A stretch of 11,302 bases of DNA from assembly GCA_964492185.1 (NCBI GenBank), contig CAZBJH010000113.1:1-11302 (forward strand), read 5' to 3'. Positions 5,825 through 11,302 of the stretch are shown in pieces. This DNA is from JAFGSZ01 sp964492185. GTDB lineage: Bacteria; Bacteroidota; Bacteroidia; Bacteroidales; UBA10428. Within the stretch, counting starts at the first letter, position 1, and every line of letters starts with the position of its first letter. The notes beneath the pieces were generated by a model. The model searched no databases, was not told the DNA's origin, and worked only from the letters and a program-made list of their open reading frames with translations. A program made the position numbers and the translations under genes.

Positions 5825-6246
5825 AGCCGTGGTTTTATCTGTTCCGTATATAATTTATTAAATGCTTCCCTGATCTCATCCCTGACTCTCCGGAACTCAC
5901 TCCATACATATTCTTCCGTTCCGGTTGCATATGAAGGATCTTCAAATCCCATGTGTAAACGGTGTTTAACCTTGCCAAAAAATGCCGGGCAGGTCTCATT
6001 GGCATGGTCACACACAGTGATCACATAATCCCATTCCTCTTTCAGATATTCATCCACCATCGTTGGTTTATGCCGGGAAATATCAATACCGATCTCGCTC
6101 ATAACCTGTATTGCTTTTGGATTAACCTGATCAGCCGGTTCGGTACCTGCCGAACGGACAGTAAGATACTTATCCATAGACTGTAAAATACCTTGTGCCA
6201 TCTGACTGCGGCAACTGTTGCCTGTGCATAATATTAAAATCTTCAT
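5821..6246 (-). CDS. arsC: Arsenate reductase, thioredoxin-coupled low-molecular-weight phosphatase type
   Basis: The 141-residue cytoplasmic enzyme reduces arsenate to arsenite. The phosphatase-type P-loop is CTGNSCRS with Cys7, Cys12 and Arg13. The redox pair is Cys79 and Cys86 (TVCDHANETCP), and Asp103 in FEDPS is the likely general acid. This spacing matches the pI258-type ArsC (10, 15, 82, 89, 105) shifted by three or two, so the thioredoxin-dependent three-cysteine mechanism should apply. ATG at 6246 gives the exact family start MKILILCTGNSCRS. It lies 106 bases after arsP and its TGA overlaps the arsM ATG. Confidence 0.95.
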   Translation of the reverse strand: MKILILCTGNSCRSQMAQGILQSMDKYLTVRSAGTEPADQVNPKAIQVMSEIGIDISRHKPTMVDEYLKEEWDYVITVCDHANETCPAFFGKVKHRLHMGFEDPSYATGTEEYVWSEFRRVRDEIREAFNKLYTEQIKPRL

Positions 6247-6324
6247 CCTGTTTATAATAAAATTATTTATGTTAACCTGTATTATTCATGTTTGGGGCAG
6301 ATTCAGAGCAACCAAAGCCTTAGT

Positions 6325-6352
6325 TTCAGCCCCGCGAAGCCAATAATGGAGT
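6325..6352. repeat. 28-bp sequence shared after two stop codons (copy 2, after arsP)
   Basis: This is the partner of 5223-5250 (22 of 28 identical, core GCGAAGCCAAT) and starts immediately after the arsP stop codon. The rest of the 106-base arsP-arsC gap has no ArsR-like palindrome and no clear terminator. Confidence 0.4.
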
Positions 6353-7669
6353 TTATATCGCACCGTATATAAGTCCGCTAATAGTTCCCATCACCACAAC
6401 CAGCAATACATAAACAATTGTTTTTTGAGTACCTATTACACCGCGTATAACAAGCATATTCGGCAGTGATAATGAAGGTCCTGCCAACAGCAATGCCAGT
6501 GCCGGCCCTTTCCCCATTCCGGCTGCCATCAGCCCCTGCAATATAGGTACTTCGGTTAAAGTTGCAAAATACATAAATGCCCCGACAATGGAAGCAAAGA
6601 AATTGGAAAACAATGAATTGCCTCCTACCAGGCCTGCTACCCAATGATTTGGAATAATGCCTGCCATAGCCGTATCATCATGCGTTGAACCCAAAAGAAA
6701 TCCTGCAATTAAAACACCAACAGCCAGCAATGGCATGATTTGTTTTGCAAAATCCCATGAAGAGAGCGTCCACTCTTTATTTTCCGGATCTCTCTTATCC
6801 AGAATAGTGATAACACTTATGCCGGCAATTCCAACCACCATCGGGATCAGGGGTGATGAGCCCAAAAAGGTGGAAGCTGCCGTGGCAAGGGCTGCCAAAA
6901 GAACATGTTGCCATTTTATTTTCAGGATATAAATTAATGAATATATCAACAACAATCCAAAAGCTGAAGTGATATACCATTTATTGGCCCATATCCAGTA
7001 CCATGCCCCATCAGTAACACCCTCCCCGGGTTTTCCCCAGTTGGCGAATACAAGTATAGCCACAAGCGTAAAGAAATGAAAAGCCGTTTGCCACATGGGA
7101 CGTTTTTCAGGCATATCAGGAAAATTTACCTGTTCTTCCCGTTTTACCTTTTCTTCTTTTCGATATATTAAAGCCATGATCGAACCGATAACAACGGCAA
7201 AGATCACTGCACCAATAATTCTGGCAATTCCCATTTCAAAACCTAAGATCCGGGCAGTTAAAATTATTGCAAGAATATTTATTGCCGGGCCTGAATAAAG
7301 AAAGGCAATAGCCGGCCCCAGGCCTGCACCCCTTTTATGAATGCTTGAAAACAATGGCAGTATGGTGCAACTGCAAACTGCCAGTATAGTTCCGGAAACG
7401 GATGCCACGGTATAGGCCAGCCATTTTTTTGCCTTTGCCCCAAAATATTTCATTACAGCACCCTGACTGACAAAAACAGCAATTACCCCGGCAATAAGAA
7501 ATGCAGGCAACAAACACAAAATCACATGCTCCCGTGCATACCATCTGGCTAAATCAAACATTGCCATAATAGCTTCTTTAAACCTTTCACTTTCCAAAGG
7601 CATAAAGAAAGCAAACACGAATACCACTATTATCCAGGCTAATATTTTAATCTCTTTTTTCCACTGCAT
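6353..7669 (-). CDS. arsP: ArsP-like permease, organoarsenical efflux
   Basis: The 438-residue polytopic inner membrane protein belongs to the PF03773 permease family. The first half has VCSCTILPLFSSIHKRGAGLG with a Cys99-Ser-Cys101 pair, then AFLYSGPAINILA (122-134); the second half repeats the idea with LTEVPILQGLMAAGMGKGPALALLLAGPSLSLPNM. This two-half pattern with a CSC motif is typical of permeases found in ars operons, whose ArsP members export trivalent organic arsenicals such as methyl-As(III). The substrate here is inferred from context. A charged linker (REEQVNFPDMPEKR) separates the halves. It starts at ATG 7669, 34 bases past a perfect ArsR-type palindrome, so it may have its own regulated promoter. 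Confidence 0.85.
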   Translation of the reverse strand: MQWKKEIKILAWIIVVFVFAFFMPLESERFKEAIMAMFDLARWYAREHVILCLLPAFLIAGVIAVFVSQGAVMKYFGAKAKKWLAYTVASVSGTILAVCSCTILPLFSSIHKRGAGLGPAIAFLYSGPAINILAIILTARILGFEMGIARIIGAVIFAVVIGSIMALIYRKEEKVKREEQVNFPDMPEKRPMWQTAFHFFTLVAILVFANWGKPGEGVTDGAWYWIWANKWYITSAFGLLLIYSLIYILKIKWQHVLLAALATAASTFLGSSPLIPMVVGIAGISVITILDKRDPENKEWTLSSWDFAKQIMPLLAVGVLIAGFLLGSTHDDTAMAGIIPNHWVAGLVGGNSLFSNFFASIVGAFMYFATLTEVPILQGLMAAGMGKGPALALLLAGPSLSLPNMLVIRGVIGTQKTIVYVLLVVVMGTISGLIYGAI

Positions 7670-7695
7670 CCTTTTTAATATTAAGATTATTTGAA

Positions 7696-7703
7696 CCCCC
7701 CCC
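7696..7703. repeat. C8 (G8 on transcript) homopolymer in arsP leader
   Basis: Eight consecutive C on the plus strand directly abut the operator at 7704-7721 and lie between it and arsP. On the transcript this is a G8 run. Such tracts slip during replication and could vary the leader length; it could equally be a sequencing-length ambiguity. Confidence 0.6.
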
Positions 7704-7721
7704 GTTCGTTATTTAACGAAC
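7704..7721. promoter_or_regulatory. Predicted ArsR operator, before arsP
   Basis: GTTCGTTATTTAACGAAC has two perfect 8-bp inverted arms around TT. It is closely related to the palindrome in front of arsR. It sits between arsG and arsP, suggesting a second regulated transcription start for arsP-arsC-arsM. Confidence 0.72.
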
Positions 7722-7738
7722 TATCAGTATAAATTTTT

Positions 7739-8440
7739 TTAGAAATAAATTATAACCACATAATAAGTACCTACTCCGATAAAAACGATAGAAATGACCC
7801 TGCGGAACCAAATCTCAAAGGTTTTTAAACGGTGGTAAAGCTTTCCTACACCTGAAACCGTATAAGCGAGCAACCAGGCAAAAATAATTACAGGTATCCC
7901 CGTAGCCACAGCAAAAACAACAGGCAGGTAAAGTCCTGATGCACTGCCTATGGTCATGGGAATAAGCATACCAAAATAAAGCACTCCGCTATAAGGACAA
8001 AAAGCAAGAGCAAATACAACCCCTAACAGTAACACTTCCCAATAACTGTTGGTGCCTTTTTCCTGAAAAGGTTTTGTTAAATAATTCAAACCCGGGAAAT
8101 TAATTCTTAAAAAATCAAGCATAAAAAGCCCGATCAGTATCAGAAGGGGGCCTATTATCATTTCCCCGTATTGCTGAAACCAACCTGAAACTTTAAACTG
8201 ATCTGCCCCGACAAATATTATCACGGCCAGCAGAGTATATGACAATGCACGGCCAAGCGTATATACAAGTCCGTTAACAAAGACTTTTTTCTTATATTCA
8301 ACATCTTTACTGATAAACCCGATGGCCGTGATATTTGTGGCAAGGGGACAGGGACTGATCGCGGTCATCAGCCCCAGCACAAATGCCGTAACAAAAGGCA
8401 GTGAGCTGTTACTCATTAAATTGTTCAGGAATTCTTCCAT
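7739..8440 (-). CDS. arsG: ArsG-like permease (CcdA/DsbD-type membrane protein)
   Basis: The 233-residue protein has about six hydrophobic helices. It has the CcdA/DsbD hallmark of one cysteine-proline pair in each half: ISPCPLAT (Cys31) in the first helix and LAFCPYSGVLYFG (Cys148). In ars operons this subfamily is named ArsG, described as an efflux permease for trivalent aromatic aminoarsenicals, in an arsEFG set. CcdA relatives carry electrons across the membrane by thiol exchange, so transport and thiol relay are both possible. It follows arsF by 25 bases, and arsF itself follows the thioredoxin-like gene by 4 bases. The start is ATG at 8440. Confidence 0.85.
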   Translation of the reverse strand: MEEFLNNLMSNSSLPFVTAFVLGLMTAISPCPLATNITAIGFISKDVEYKKKVFVNGLVYTLGRALSYTLLAVIIFVGADQFKVSGWFQQYGEMIIGPLLILIGLFMLDFLRINFPGLNYLTKPFQEKGTNSYWEVLLLGVVFALAFCPYSGVLYFGMLIPMTIGSASGLYLPVVFAVATGIPVIIFAWLLAYTVSGVGKLYHRLKTFEIWFRRVISIVFIGVGTYYVVIIYF

Positions 8441-8465
8441 GGAAAAATCACTATGCTATAAAACA

Positions 8466-8876
8466 CTACAATAAAGGATCAATTTTTCTTTTAATGATCT
8501 CTTTCAGCTTATCCGGGTTTGAACGGGCATTCATAAAACCTTCGTTGGTTATATTAATCTTTGTATTCCCGGAGACGATCAATAATGACTGGCCTGCAAC
8601 CCCAAGTTCTTTTCCTTTTGATTCACCTTCCGGTTCATCCAGATTATAACCTGCAAAACTTACTTTATCCCCGTATAATTCAGCAACGGCTTCCTTCGAA
8701 ACACTTTCAACAGCATTACAGGTTGCACATCTGCGTGTGTAATGAAAATAATATACTTCAACCTTATCAGGTTCTGCTGCCTTTGTTCTCTCGTCACTTT
8801 CGCCAGACTGGGAAGAACATGAAACATTCATAGTAAAAACTATAAGAGCAGCAAATAAAAATTTTATCCGGTTCAT
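8466..8876 (-). CDS. arsF: ArsF-like thioredoxin-fold lipoprotein
   Basis: The 136-residue protein begins with a hydrophobic signal peptide ending in MNVSC, so Cys20 is a probable lipidation site (Asn at -3 is atypical). It is predicted to face the periplasm. The mature part has VEVYYFHYTRRCATCNAVE with a CxxC at Cys50/Cys53, then a thioredoxin-like fold with a GVAGQSLLIV strand where the cis-proline loop usually lies. This matches proteins annotated as nitrophenyl compound nitroreductase subunit ArsF. Its position between a CxxC mini-thioredoxin and a CcdA-type permease suggests it exchanges electrons with them. Whether it reduces nitroaromatic arsenicals or only relays electrons cannot be told from sequence. 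Confidence 0.83.
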   Translation of the reverse strand: MNRIKFLFAALIVFTMNVSCSSQSGESDERTKAAEPDKVEVYYFHYTRRCATCNAVESVSKEAVAELYGDKVSFAGYNLDEPEGESKGKELGVAGQSLLIVSGNTKINITNEGFMNARSNPDKLKEIIKRKIDPLL

Positions 8877-8880
8877 AATA

Positions 8881-9120
8881 TTATTTATTTTGGGTTATTA
8901 AACGCTTTATTTCATTAATATCCGGAACACGTCCCGAAAACACAACTTTTTCGTCTATAACAAGAGCCGGTGTATGCATTACACCATACTCCATGATCTT
9001 AACTATATCCTCCACTTTTACTACCGTTGCATCGATTTCTAAACCGGCAACAGCCTCTTTAGCTGCCTTTTCTACTGCCTTGCATTTCGGGCAGCCTGTA
9101 CCCAATACTTTAATATCCAT
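8881..9120 (-). CDS. Small thioredoxin-like redox-active disulfide protein (possible ArsE)
   Basis: The 79-residue protein starts MDIKVLGTGCPKCKAVEKAA, with a CPKC active site at Cys10/Cys13. It continues with VEDIVKIMEYGVMHTPALVIDEKVVFSGRVP, carrying the cis-proline TPALV loop. This is the compact thioredoxin family often called redox-active disulfide protein 2. No signal peptide is seen, so it is cytoplasmic. Its place directly before arsF and arsG matches the arsE position of the arsEFG set; alternatively it serves as the reductant for ArsC, which needs thioredoxin. A predicted ArsR site lies 34 bases upstream. Confidence 0.85.
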   Translation of the reverse strand: MDIKVLGTGCPKCKAVEKAAKEAVAGLEIDATVVKVEDIVKIMEYGVMHTPALVIDEKVVFSGRVPDINEIKRLITQNK

Positions 9121-9153
9121 AATAGATTAAACTTTAATGTTTATTAATTCGTA

Positions 9154-9171
9154 TTTCGTAAAACACCGAAC
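9154..9171. promoter_or_regulatory. Predicted ArsR operator, between arsR and the thioredoxin-like gene
   Basis: TTTCGTAAAACACCGAAC matches the arsR-proximal palindrome at 14 of 18 positions and keeps one perfect half (CCGAAC). On the minus strand it is preceded by TATGTTCG, one mismatch from a Bacteroidota -7 box, overlapping the site in the same way as at arsR. It is the weakest of the three sites. Confidence 0.5.
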
Positions 9172-9188
9172 ATAGGAAACAAAATTTT

Positions 9189-9491
9189 TTAAATTTTTAA
9201 AAATTGTTTAAAAAGCAACCGCGCTTCTTCCCAGTTTTCTTTGTGAATGCAATACTTGATTCTCGGAGCTTCAATCTCACCCTGAATAAGTCCGGCATCT
9301 TTCAACTCCCTAAGATGTTGTGAAAGTGTCGATTTGGCAATGGGCAGGATATCTGTCAGGTCACCGCTGTAACAGCAACTCTGACTTGAAAGAAGCTCCA
9401 GCACATACATCCTTATGGGGTGCCCCATAGCCTTGGCATATCGTGCAGCTTTTTTCTGCTTTTCTGTTATTATTTGCAGGTCACCTATCAT
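9189..9491 (-). CDS. arsR: ArsR-family metalloregulatory repressor
   Basis: The 100-residue winged-helix protein has the ArsR layout: AKAMGHPIRMYVLELLSSQ, then the sensor region SCCYSGDLTDILPI, then the recognition helix AKSTLSQHLRELKDAGLI and wing GEIEAPRIKYCIH. Adjacent Cys39-Cys40 and Cys81 could bind As(III), in place of the CxC pair of E. coli ArsR; three thiols would suit arsenite. Binding would release DNA and induce the operon. It is first in the operon, 68 bases before the thioredoxin-like gene. ATG at 9491 is two bases from its own operator, so the leader is very short and repression is autoregulatory. Confidence 0.92.
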   Translation of the reverse strand: MIGDLQIITEKQKKAARYAKAMGHPIRMYVLELLSSQSCCYSGDLTDILPIAKSTLSQHLRELKDAGLIQGEIEAPRIKYCIHKENWEEARLLFKQFLKI

Positions 9492-9492
9492 C

Positions 9493-9510
9493 GTTCGTTA
9501 ATTACCGAAC
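9493..9510. promoter_or_regulatory. Predicted ArsR operator at arsR
   Basis: GTTCGTTAATTACCGAAC is an 18-bp palindrome with a single mismatched pair. It overlaps the last base of the -7 box of the arsR promoter and ends two bases before the arsR ATG. A bound repressor would cover the transcription start. Confidence 0.75.
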
Positions 9511-9543
9511 AAATATATGAAATTCCATTAAACTTTAAACAAA
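9510..9543 (-). promoter_or_regulatory. arsR promoter, Bacteroidota type
   Basis: On the minus strand TTTG (9540-9543) and TATATTTG (9510-9517) are 22 bases apart, agreeing with the Bacteroidota primary sigma consensus TTTG...TAnnTTTG. Transcription would begin roughly ten bases before the arsR ATG. The promoter lies in the 64 bases between prfC and arsR. Confidence 0.7.
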
Positions 9544-9555
9544 AAATTAAAAAAA

Positions 9556-11166
9556 TTAACCCGCGACCTTCTCCAGGCTTTCCATTTTAAACTCCGAAGT
9601 TGTATGGAACCTGAGCGAAGGAAAAGCATCCCCTGTTATCTTTAACATCCAGTCATTTTCAGCCAGGAATACAGGATTACCTTCCTTATCAAATGCAATC
9701 GAGGCCTGTTTAAATTTCATGAAGGCATCAAGCTCCTCTTTGTTATCAGATGTAACCCAGCATGCTTTTGTAAAGGGTAAGGATTCAAACCTGCATCTTG
9801 CATCATATTCATGCTCGAGCCTGAATTTAATAACATCGAACTGCAGTTCACCCACGGTTCCTATGATCTTTTTATTTCCCGGCTGCTGGATAAAAAGCTG
9901 GGCAAGGCCTTCTTCGGTAAGCTGGCGTGCCCCTTTTTCAAACTGTTTTGCTTTAAAAGGATCGAGGTTTACCACCTCACGCAATATTTCGGGAGAAAAG
10001 CTCGGAATACCTTTAAACCTTAACATCTCCCCTTCAGATATCGCATCCCCTATTTTAAAACTGCCATTATCATATAATCCAATCACATCCCCGGGACAGG
10101 CTTCATCCACAATATTTTTCGTATTGGCCATGAAGCTTGTTGGTGAAGGAAAGCGCATTTTTTTCCCCAGACGCGGATGAAAATACAGCTTATTTCTCTC
10201 AAATATTCCTGAACATATCCGCAAAAAAGCAATCCTGTCACGATGGTTGGGATCGAGATTGGCATGTATCTTAAACACGAAACCGCTAAGTTTTTTCTCA
10301 TCGGCCTGAACGATACGTTCTGCTGCCTCAACTGCTCCCGGGTGCGGAGCTATCTCAATAAAAGTATCCAGCAATTCCTGTACCCCGAAATTATAAAGAG
10401 CACTTCCAAAGAACAAGGGTGCAAGATATCCCCCGCGGTACAGGTCCATATTAAAAGTCTCGAATACTTCACGGGTAAGCTCAACATCCTGCTGCAGGCT
10501 TTCAACATTTTTATTACCAAGATAATTCCTGAGGCGTGCATCCTCAGGATCGCCAATATCTGCAATCTCCCGCGAGATGTTTGATTTATCCGGCTCGTAT
10601 AACTTCACCTTGTCGGTATAAAGGTTATACACACCCTTAAATCCCCTTCCCGACCCTATCGGCCAGGTAAAAGGGCACACAGCAATGTTCAGCTCTCGTT
10701 CTATTTCCTCAACCTGGTCAAGCGGGTCATTTCCCTCCCTGTCCATCTTATTAACAAAGACCATAACCGGCGTATGCCGCATCCGACACACCTTCATCAG
10801 CTTGCGTGTTTGTTCCTCAACACCTTTAGCACTGTCAACCACCAGTATCACACTGTCCACAGCGCTCAGCGTACGGTAAGTATCTTCTGCAAAATCCTTA
10901 TGGCCGGGAGTATCAAGGATATTGATCCTGCAATTTTTATAATCAAATGCCATCACCGAGGTAGCAACCGAGATACCTCTCTGGCGTTCGATTTCCATGA
11001 AATCAGAAGTTGTTGATTTTTTTATTTTATTATTTTTAACGGCACCGGCTGTTTGTATCGCCCCTCCGTAAAGAAGTAACTTTTCAGTAAGGGTGGTTTT
11101 GCCGGCATCAGGGTGACTGATGATCGCAAATGTCCTTCTTTTTTTTATTTCAGCATTTAAATCCAT
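9556..11166 (-). CDS. prfC: Peptide chain release factor 3
   Basis: RF3 is a translational GTPase that removes RF1/RF2 from the ribosome after termination. The 536-residue length fits (about 530). The GTPase motifs are SHPDAGKTT (17-25), the switch region around RQRGISVATSV (61-71), DTPGHKDF (85-92) and NKMD (139-142). Domain 2 follows at about 290-380 (SGFVFKIHANLDPNHRDRIAFLRICSG is split across its first strands), and the RF3-specific end includes GTVGELQFDVIKFRLEHEY. The start is ATG at 11166, giving MDLNAEIKKRRTFAIISHPD, normal for the family. No Shine-Dalgarno is seen. It is a housekeeping gene upstream of and on the same strand as the ars operon, but arsR has its own promoter, so they need not be co-transcribed. 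Confidence 0.96.
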   Translation of the reverse strand: MDLNAEIKKRRTFAIISHPDAGKTTLTEKLLLYGGAIQTAGAVKNNKIKKSTTSDFMEIERQRGISVATSVMAFDYKNCRINILDTPGHKDFAEDTYRTLSAVDSVILVVDSAKGVEEQTRKLMKVCRMRHTPVMVFVNKMDREGNDPLDQVEEIERELNIAVCPFTWPIGSGRGFKGVYNLYTDKVKLYEPDKSNISREIADIGDPEDARLRNYLGNKNVESLQQDVELTREVFETFNMDLYRGGYLAPLFFGSALYNFGVQELLDTFIEIAPHPGAVEAAERIVQADEKKLSGFVFKIHANLDPNHRDRIAFLRICSGIFERNKLYFHPRLGKKMRFPSPTSFMANTKNIVDEACPGDVIGLYDNGSFKIGDAISEGEMLRFKGIPSFSPEILREVVNLDPFKAKQFEKGARQLTEEGLAQLFIQQPGNKKIIGTVGELQFDVIKFRLEHEYDARCRFESLPFTKACWVTSDNKEELDAFMKFKQASIAFDKEGNPVFLAENDWMLKITGDAFPSLRFHTTSEFKMESLEKVAG

Positions 11167-11249
11167 TCTGTATTGATCGATTTGTTTTATTAACTATAAA
11201 TATTATATCGCCGGCCGCAGGGCTTAACCGGTATTATCATTATTAAATA

Positions 11250-11302
11250 TTGTCTGTCCATAAAGTCCCATTTGCCGCGTTACGCTTGTCCGAAAATTGC
11301 TC
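11250..11302. repeat. Palindromic repeat element 3, left part (cut by window edge)
   Basis: The arm GTCTGTCCATAAAGTC (11252-11267) matches the right arm of the hairpin at 3958-3993 at 14 of 16 bases. It is followed by TTGCCGCGTTACGCTTG, which corresponds to the GCGTTG block of elements 1 and 2. The rest lies outside the window. It sits about 85 bases upstream of prfC. Confidence 0.55.

Noticed and set aside
6247..6352. A fourth ArsR operator or a promoter before arsC
   Set aside because: No GTTCG/CGAAC palindrome and no TTTG...TAnnTTTG pair could be found in this gap.
9719..10180. Plus-strand 153-codon ORF
   Set aside because: It lies entirely antisense to prfC, is rich in Ser/Phe as expected for an antisense shadow, and shows no domain.

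Overview
The window comes from an AT-rich genome of the phylum Bacteroidota, most likely Bacteroidales. Three things point there: the lineage-typical DUF4914 and DUF2254 proteins, a Bacteroidota-type promoter (TTTG, 22-nt spacer, TATATTTG) in front of arsR, and the near absence of Shine-Dalgarno sequences before genes. No rRNA, tRNA, CRISPR array or transposase gene was seen.

Layout. (1) 1-1613, minus: most of a DUF4914 protein with a P-loop, cut by the window edge. (2) 1939-3252, plus: a four-helix DUF2254 membrane protein. (3) 3236-4486: a region rich in small palindromic repeats, holding a minus-strand fluoride module in which a crcB channel gene and a DUF190 gene are separated by repeat elements. 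(4) 4619-5014, plus: a small lipoprotein resembling the C-terminal domain of RskA anti-sigma factors. (5) 5207-9491, minus: an arsenic resistance operon reading arsR, a small CxxC thioredoxin-like protein (possibly ArsE), an arsF-like lipoprotein, an arsG-like CcdA-type permease, an arsP-like permease, a thioredoxin-coupled arsC, and a 3'-truncated arsM. (6) 9556-11166, minus: prfC (release factor 3). (7) From about 11250: the start of another palindromic repeat.

How the genes work together. ArsR should repress through three near-identical palindromes of the form GTTCGkTAnnTAmCGAAC: one overlapping its own promoter, one before the thioredoxin-like gene, and one, with perfect arms, before arsP. 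The CxxC protein, the CxxC lipoprotein and the CcdA-type permease look like a thiol relay plus exporter of the ArsEFG kind, described for nitro- and amino-aromatic arsenicals. ArsP exports organic trivalent arsenicals. ArsC reduces arsenate, and ArsM would methylate arsenite.

The main oddity is at the operon end. ArsM breaks off at about residue 173, and in another reading frame the DNA then encodes the last 17 residues and stop codon of an ACR3 arsenite exporter. One deletion appears to have removed the end of arsM and almost all of acr3. The second theme is repeat colonisation of gene ends: three stop codons in this window (DUF2254, crcB, arsM) lie inside inverted-repeat arms. Two complete palindromic elements have quite different outer arms but the same internal plan.
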